The notes below the pieces were generated by a model. It worked only from the letters and a program-made list of their open reading frames with translations, was not told where the DNA came from and ran no database searches. A stretch of 64,000 bases of DNA from Mactra quadrangularis (Eukaryota > Mollusca > Bivalvia > Venerida > Mactridae), in the NCBI GenBank assembly GCA_025267735.1, contig CM046299.1, positions 26,252,468 to 26,316,467 of the forward strand, read 5' to 3'. Below are positions 59,562 through 64,000 of the stretch, piece after piece. The position numbers were made by a program, and so were the translations under genes. Position 1 is the first letter of the stretch, and each line of letters opens with the position of its first letter.

Positions 59562-59695
59562 AACGTCAACAACGACCAAGAACAACTACAGATCGTGAAG
59601 AGATTCCTGCACGTGATCGCCTAGCACGTTGGTTTCTAAACAATATAGACATTAAAGTTTTAGATACATTCTTGCCATTGTTTGCCATGGGATAG
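59562..59695 (+). CDS. Low-complexity protein gene, terminal exon E
   Basis: The acceptor TTTCTCCACAG joins in phase 1 to exon D. It codes ERQQRPRTTTDREEIPARD, echoing the TTDVPEEIEARPD module of exons A and B, then a non-repetitive C-terminus RLARWFLNNIDIKVLDTFLP ending LFAMG and TAG at 59693-59695. The hydrophobic end may be a folded or membrane-interacting tail. This closes the gene. Confidence 0.7.
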
Positions 59696-59800
59696 TGTTT
59701 CTATTATATCTTTAAACATATATATAACAGTGCCATCCATAATTACCTTTACAATTTTGTAATGTGTGATCTATTCTTTAATTTTACCAATACTTGAGAA

Positions 59801-59806
59801 AATAAA
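59801..59806 (+). terminator. Polyadenylation signal of the low-complexity gene
   Basis: AATAAA 105 bp after the stop codon of exon E. Confidence 0.6.
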
Positions 59807-60395
59807 AACGAGTCTTTAGAAACATGCACATGTACATGTATAACAATTACAATTGTATAAAGTATCGTAACTCCCCGTTCAATTGTTACTATTAATTATA
59901 ATTATCCTAATAGGTAACATGTGGACCAAAATTTAATTGTACATTGTATTTATTATTACAAACATGTCTTTACAAATATAAAGATAATTTTGGATGGCTT
60001 TCAATAACAGTCTGACAAAATTTCACTGATGCTCGAATCTTCGTCTTTTATGATTATTTCACAGTAATTAAAAAGAAATACAGAATGACCTGCAATAACC
60101 ACCACTTGCTATCAGCTTTCACCTGCTGTAAGCGGCCAGTTTGACTTCCTTCAAATGAAAATGAGTTTTAGCGACCACTTTTAACGAGGTTTGACTTTTA
60201 TCAGACCAATTTTGTCGGACTTTTCTATTTGTCTTTGTACACAAATTTATATATCAAGTCAGAAGAAAAAAGGCGTTTTTGAAAATTCTAAGTACATTGA
60301 AGGCACGGATCGTTTTTGTAAAAAAATGCGACTAGAAACATTGCGTGCTCCATTAAAAATGCAATGTTTACAATTTATTCTATTTACATTATCAC
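59807..60395. other. Intergenic, no gene recognised
   Basis: AT-rich, no domain-bearing frame. Confidence 0.5.
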
Positions 60396-60582
60396 ATTTG
60401 ACATTACGCTGAGTCTACTATAACCACGTCCCTGAACAAGTGGCTAATTTTTTTATTCAAGTAAACCTTTTGTACCCAAAATACATGCGTCTATGTTTTT
60501 TTCAAGTATACGCTAACCCTTTCATTGGTTAAAGGATATTATAAATATTTAGAAATATGAGGTTTGGCGTAATGTCGATTGC
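60396..60582. mobile_element. MITE family 2, copy 2
   Basis: About 187 bp. Ends TTTGACATTACGC and GCGTAATGTCGATTG are slightly diverged from the perfect ends of copy 1; the interior shares CTACTATAACCACG, ACAAGTGG and CTTTCATTGGTT. Confidence 0.8.
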
Positions 60583-61600
60583 CTTACTGTTATGCTGAAC
60601 GCTGCCTAAAATTCTTCTTAGAACGATTCCGCTTTTGCTCCTCTATATTTTTGGTAAATTGTTATTTGATATTTAAATAATATTTTAATTAAATGTGTAG
60701 AATAAACTCTCAATATTCATTAACAAATTACCGTGATAATTCTTCGAAAAATGAAATTTGCTTTAGTAGAAGAAATTCTAAGTCAATTGCAATATTTGAG
60801 GCGCTGCATTATGACGTACGTATGCAATTTTGTTTAAAAAAGGCCTCCCTTTTGGACTTTTCAACTCTCCCGCTGTAAATCAAGTGTCGTTAAGTTTTCA
60901 TTACATAGCAAAATTATTTTTCAACCAAAACAAGCTGTATTTTAGTCAGTTACTCTGCAAACTATCAAGATTTCTTGTCAACCGTTTCATGATAACTTTA
61001 AAAAAACTTTTTAAATATTTTTTTCAAACGTTGTACATACATGTACATAACTATACTATGTATAGAGAGTATACCGCGATATTTTATTTTGACTGAATGC
61101 ACTATTTATTTGTGTTTCTTTATGAACTAAAATAAACAATAAATTCATTTAAACAACACATATTCATAATATGACGACATGCAATTTGACCATATTGAAT
61201 TTTTGGCGAAAATGACGTCAAGTGATTCTATGGAAATAAAAATACCATGCTCCCGTTTAATGATTTTTTATTCTATTATAGCATTTTAAAAAGACCTTTA
61301 ACATGATATACGGACATTTGCATTCAACAACCTCTACGACTGCTCTATGGAAATGACGTCGTGGTGACGGATTATGTCATACTCAGAATATGACGTCATG
61401 ATGACGTTGTAGGCCATAAACAGGAAGTGACGTCATATTGTTGATTTTAACATATCATTCCTTTATTTAAAGTAATATAACTGTCTATTTGTATTAAAAC
61501 GGTTAAAAGGTGGATTATTATAATCAAATATTTAAAACTTATATGCAAAGAATATGTACAGAGAAATATAATAAGAAACAATAATATTGTGTTTTTTATC
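60583..61600. other. Intergenic with a CRE cluster
   Basis: No gene. Perfect palindromic TGACGTCA at 61213, 61391 and 61428, plus TGACGTC at 61354 and TGACGTT at 61402, within 225 bp. This is the binding word of CREB/ATF factors. Confidence 0.55.
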
Positions 61601-61612
61601 TATTCCCCATGT

Positions 61613-61877
61613 ATTGAGGGGTCGTTAGTTCGATTCCCGGGCGGGGCTTATTTTCGTGGAGCTTGGTCATGAAATTATTTCTACGGCCATTCTCTCTCCT
61701 ACCAATAATTCAAAATTATGCAGGACAGTTGTCAGTCACTGACAAAAATATGCGTCTAGTAGTTGATTAACAGGTAAATCCAGAGATTTAGCCATTCCAG
61801 GAACAGTGAGTAGGTTGACTGACCACTGTTATATAACCTATACAATGTGTTGCTTCGGCGTTAAACCCAACAAAAAA
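61613..61877 (+). mobile_element. 5'-truncated SINE with 12-bp target duplication
   Basis: Starts just before a B box (AGTTCGATTCCC) and lacks the A box. The body includes GGAGCTTGGTCATGAAATTA and GGACAGTTGTCAGTCACTGA; the tail is GCTTCGGCGTTAAACCCAAC followed by A residues. TATTCCCCATGT flanks both ends (61601-61612 and 61878-61889). The tail resembles that of the SINE at 57897, suggesting a shared partner LINE. Confidence 0.88.
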
Positions 61878-62044
61878 TATTCCCCATGTCGTGGTCACAC
61901 CTTTACTAATGCTTATACCAGATCGTCACTGATTCGGTCCGACAGTGTTCTAATTCAGTGTCTAAAGTCACGTGATCTAAAAAAACAGCTAATTTAGAAC
62001 ATAAAGATTTGTTCCTCGCTGATTTCTCTTTGCGGACAAATATT

Positions 62045-62342
62045 TTTTGTAGTTGTGTTAAACGCTGTAGCAACCCATTGTAATGGTCCGGCAATCAACC
62101 TACTCACCGTTCCTGGAAAGGCTGAATCACTAAAAATCAGTTGTTAAACAGTTACTTGGCGCATACTTCCGTCAGTGACTGACAACTGTCCTATAGGAGT
62201 TAGAATCAGTGATAGGAGGAAGAATGGCCAAATAAATTATTTCATGACCAAGCTCAATAAAGTATGCCTCGCCCGAAAATTGAACCTACGACCACTCGAC
62301 AAGTAGAGTTGTGCTAAATCGACTGATTTAGCCAGATTGGCT
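62045..62342 (-). mobile_element. SINE of the 61613 family, inverted, near full length
   Basis: On the minus strand it reads a degenerate tRNA head, B box GTAGGTTCAATTTTCGGG, GAGCTTGGTCATGAAATAAT, GGACAGTTGTCAGTCACTGA, GGAACGGTGAGTAGGTTGAT and tail GCTACAGCGTTTAACAC. It is more diverged than its neighbour, so older. The two form a ~170-bp-spaced inverted pair. Confidence 0.8.
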
Positions 62343-62399
62343 CTTATACTTACCATGTCTAATTATAGCACAAATAATTAAAAATAACAAATGGTTGTA

Positions 62400-62641
62400 T
62401 TATGTATTATTTATATGCTTAAACATCATTGTTGAAGAATGAAGAGTTTCATAACCCCTGAAATCATAATAGAACATTCCTAATGAAGCATTTTGGTAGA
62501 GTCCATTCAAATTAGAATAGGTGCATCCACCATGCCACCAACCACTGTGCATTTGCTGTGCGCATGCGCCGGCATTGTCATGATCATATGTAGAAAATGG
62601 GTTTCCGTTATCTGCTGAAAGTCCAAATATGTCTGTTGTCC
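62400..62641 (-). CDS. Fibrinogen-related domain protein, last exon
   Basis: On the minus strand an acceptor TTTTTAAG at 62642 opens a phase-1 exon of 80 codons including TAA at 62402-62400. It encodes the C-terminal part of a fibrinogen C domain: GNPFSTYDHDN is the calcium-binding segment, CAQQMHSGWWHGGC carries the conserved final cysteine pair and Trp-Trp, then YSNLNGLYQ, MFYYDFRGYETLHSS and the closing MMFKHI. This matches secreted lectin-like FReD proteins (FREPs, ficolin-like) that bind glycans and act in innate recognition. The Ca site reads DHDN where many members have DxDND. It has no Met, so a plain ORF search misses it. Confidence 0.9.
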
Positions 62642-63956
62642 CTTAAAAATAAATAAATAATTTAAAGGCGACATAAACAAAGGGAGGTAATGTTGGATGT
62701 AGATGAAACAACGGAAATAGTGTTACCTTCCTTGAAATACGCACTCGATCATTTGATATTATAGGCAATTTATTCGAAACAGTTTGGTTATTACCTTAGA
62801 AAAGTTATTCAGACTGATTGGCCAAGCAGTTCCGCGTGATTGTAAATCATCAATCTTTATTTTTTGCATCCTCTATAAACAAACCGAAAAGTAATTAAAA
62901 TAGTAAGTAAAACTGCCTTAAGTCCTCCCACTTCAGGCAATCAAAGCACTGAAAGCACGGTTTATTTAAACTACATTCGACTGCAATTTGTGAGGAACAG
63001 AGTCGTGGACGAAAATTTGTAGAAAAACAGACTAATTAGGAACTTTAGTCAGTTATCTTTCCCTGATAAAATCTGAAGCAATCCAATTGGTAAGTAGGTC
63101 CTTACAGTTGGAATCCTCGGATTTTATCATTGAATTCCTATGTAAGGATAACAATATAATTCATCTAATATCTTTCTTGTTAATAAAGATATTAACAGAA
63201 GTGATAAATTGTAGACAGTTCTTTACCTTAAGAATAATTAGTTCGAATTTCAAACAATTAAAATGATTTACAAAAAAGTTATTTATGATTAAATTTGGCA
63301 AATTAACATAGAAAAGTAAGGGTAAAATCCGAGTAATCCAACTAAATAGACCTACCTATATTGAAGAGTATACAAGGGGAAATAACTGACTAAAGTCCCT
63401 TATTAAATACTTGATTTCAAGACGTTTTAAACAAAAGGGGAGTAACACTGAATGAAAATTAGACATTGAGCATATTGTTGTGTCCCTTGAACTTACTTCT
63501 AACGAGATATAAGTTATAAGCAAATTCATTCAGAACAACTTGGTCATATATTGAATGAATTTTATATCTAGTAAATGGCCGAGGGGTTCCGAGTGATGGC
63601 CAACCTACATCATTATTTGTTTATTCCCTAAATGAAATTAAAATCGTAATTACAACTGTGTAAAGTGTCCCATTTCAGAAGAAAAGTCAATGTTCATCAT
63701 GCATATAGACATGCATCGTCTGATACAAGACTCCGAGTTATTGGTATCTGACAGACGTTATAGAGTTGATAGACGAGTGTTATAGACAGGAGGAGCTTAA
63801 CTATATAAAACGAAGTATTTTAAACCATTCGGGTTAATGTATGCGACACTGATTGTGGAAAAAAAGTTTTCAAAACAACAGTTGAATCCGGCTGAATACA
63901 GTAAAGAAATTATAGGAGGTAGAAATCGACATAAACAAAAATAGGAGAAAACTAAC
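62642..63956 (-). other. Intron of the fibrinogen-related gene
   Basis: A minus-strand donor (AATG|GTTAGT at 63957/63956) and acceptor (TTTTTAAG at 62642), both phase 1, bound a 1.3-kb intron. Apart from the foldback element at 63038 I see no coding sequence in it. Confidence 0.75.
63038..63402. mobile_element. Long-TIR foldback element
   Basis: AACTTTAGTCAGTTATCTTT at 63041 pairs with AAATAACTGACTAAAGTCCC ending at ~63399; further in, ATCCTCGGATTTTATC (63113) pairs with GGTAAAATCCGAGTAATCC (63320). The arms total ~80 bp with gaps. No coding capacity; the target site is perhaps TTA. Confidence 0.75.
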
Positions 63957-64000
63957 CATTGACAACTTTTCCTCCACTTATATGTAAAATATAGTCAGGT
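63957..64000 (-). CDS. Fibrinogen-related domain protein, penultimate exon (partial)
   Basis: The minus-strand frame reads PDYILHISGGKVVN and then splices in phase 1 to the last exon, giving NGTTDIFGLSADNGNPF across the junction. This is the usual position in a fibrinogen domain of the YxLxISG strand just before the calcium-binding loop. The exon continues beyond the window, so the start, signal peptide and N-terminal domains are not visible. Confidence 0.75.

Overview
The window looks like AT-rich nuclear DNA of an invertebrate animal, most likely a mollusc and plausibly a bivalve. Genes are split by GT-AG introns. The long non-coding stretches carry MITEs, tRNA-derived SINEs with target-site duplications and a THAP/DDE transposase relic. 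The right edge holds a fibrinogen-domain gene, a family greatly expanded in molluscs. The taxon is an inference from these elements; no rRNA or mitochondrial marker is present.

Region 1 (1-34341) is one head-to-tail tandem array of a ~1.4 kb unit, with 24 complete ORF copies plus a partial copy at the left edge, so the array continues leftward. Each unit holds a TATA box, a start-proximal leader of ~37 nt and an intronless 109-codon ORF. The ORF encodes a small, charged, probably helical protein with an acidic serine-rich tail that I do not recognise. Each unit also has an AATAAA signal, a dyad upstream of the TATA box and, in most units, a perfect 20-bp Z-DNA-prone palindrome. The ORF ends in TGA-C, and the same frame then stays open for ~104 more codons. 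Variants are shared in blocks and at a distance, as expected from unequal exchange or gene conversion, and private changes pile up at the right edge. This array is the main candidate for an undescribed system.

Region 2 (34342-62395) holds a spaced gene on the + strand. Five exons (37497-37928, 51027-51251, 53718-54044, 54986-55279, 59562-59695) fit together with every junction in phase 1. They encode a low-complexity Pro/Gln/Arg-rich protein of unknown identity. The first two visible exons share a ~33-residue module, and the third carries an in-frame TAG. Its 5' exons are not visible and may lie to the left of, or beyond, the array. The introns are filled with mobile DNA: a Tc1/mariner-type MITE with TA target sites, a hAT-like element, a 474-bp inverted-repeat element, a broken THAP-DDE transposase gene (ISL2EU/Harbinger-like), two MITE families with two copies each, several SINEs, and local tandem repeats including a layered pentanucleotide tract.

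Region 3 (62400-64000, minus strand) holds the last exon and part of the preceding exon of a fibrinogen-related-domain gene. They are separated by an intron with a long-TIR foldback element. The gene runs off the right edge.
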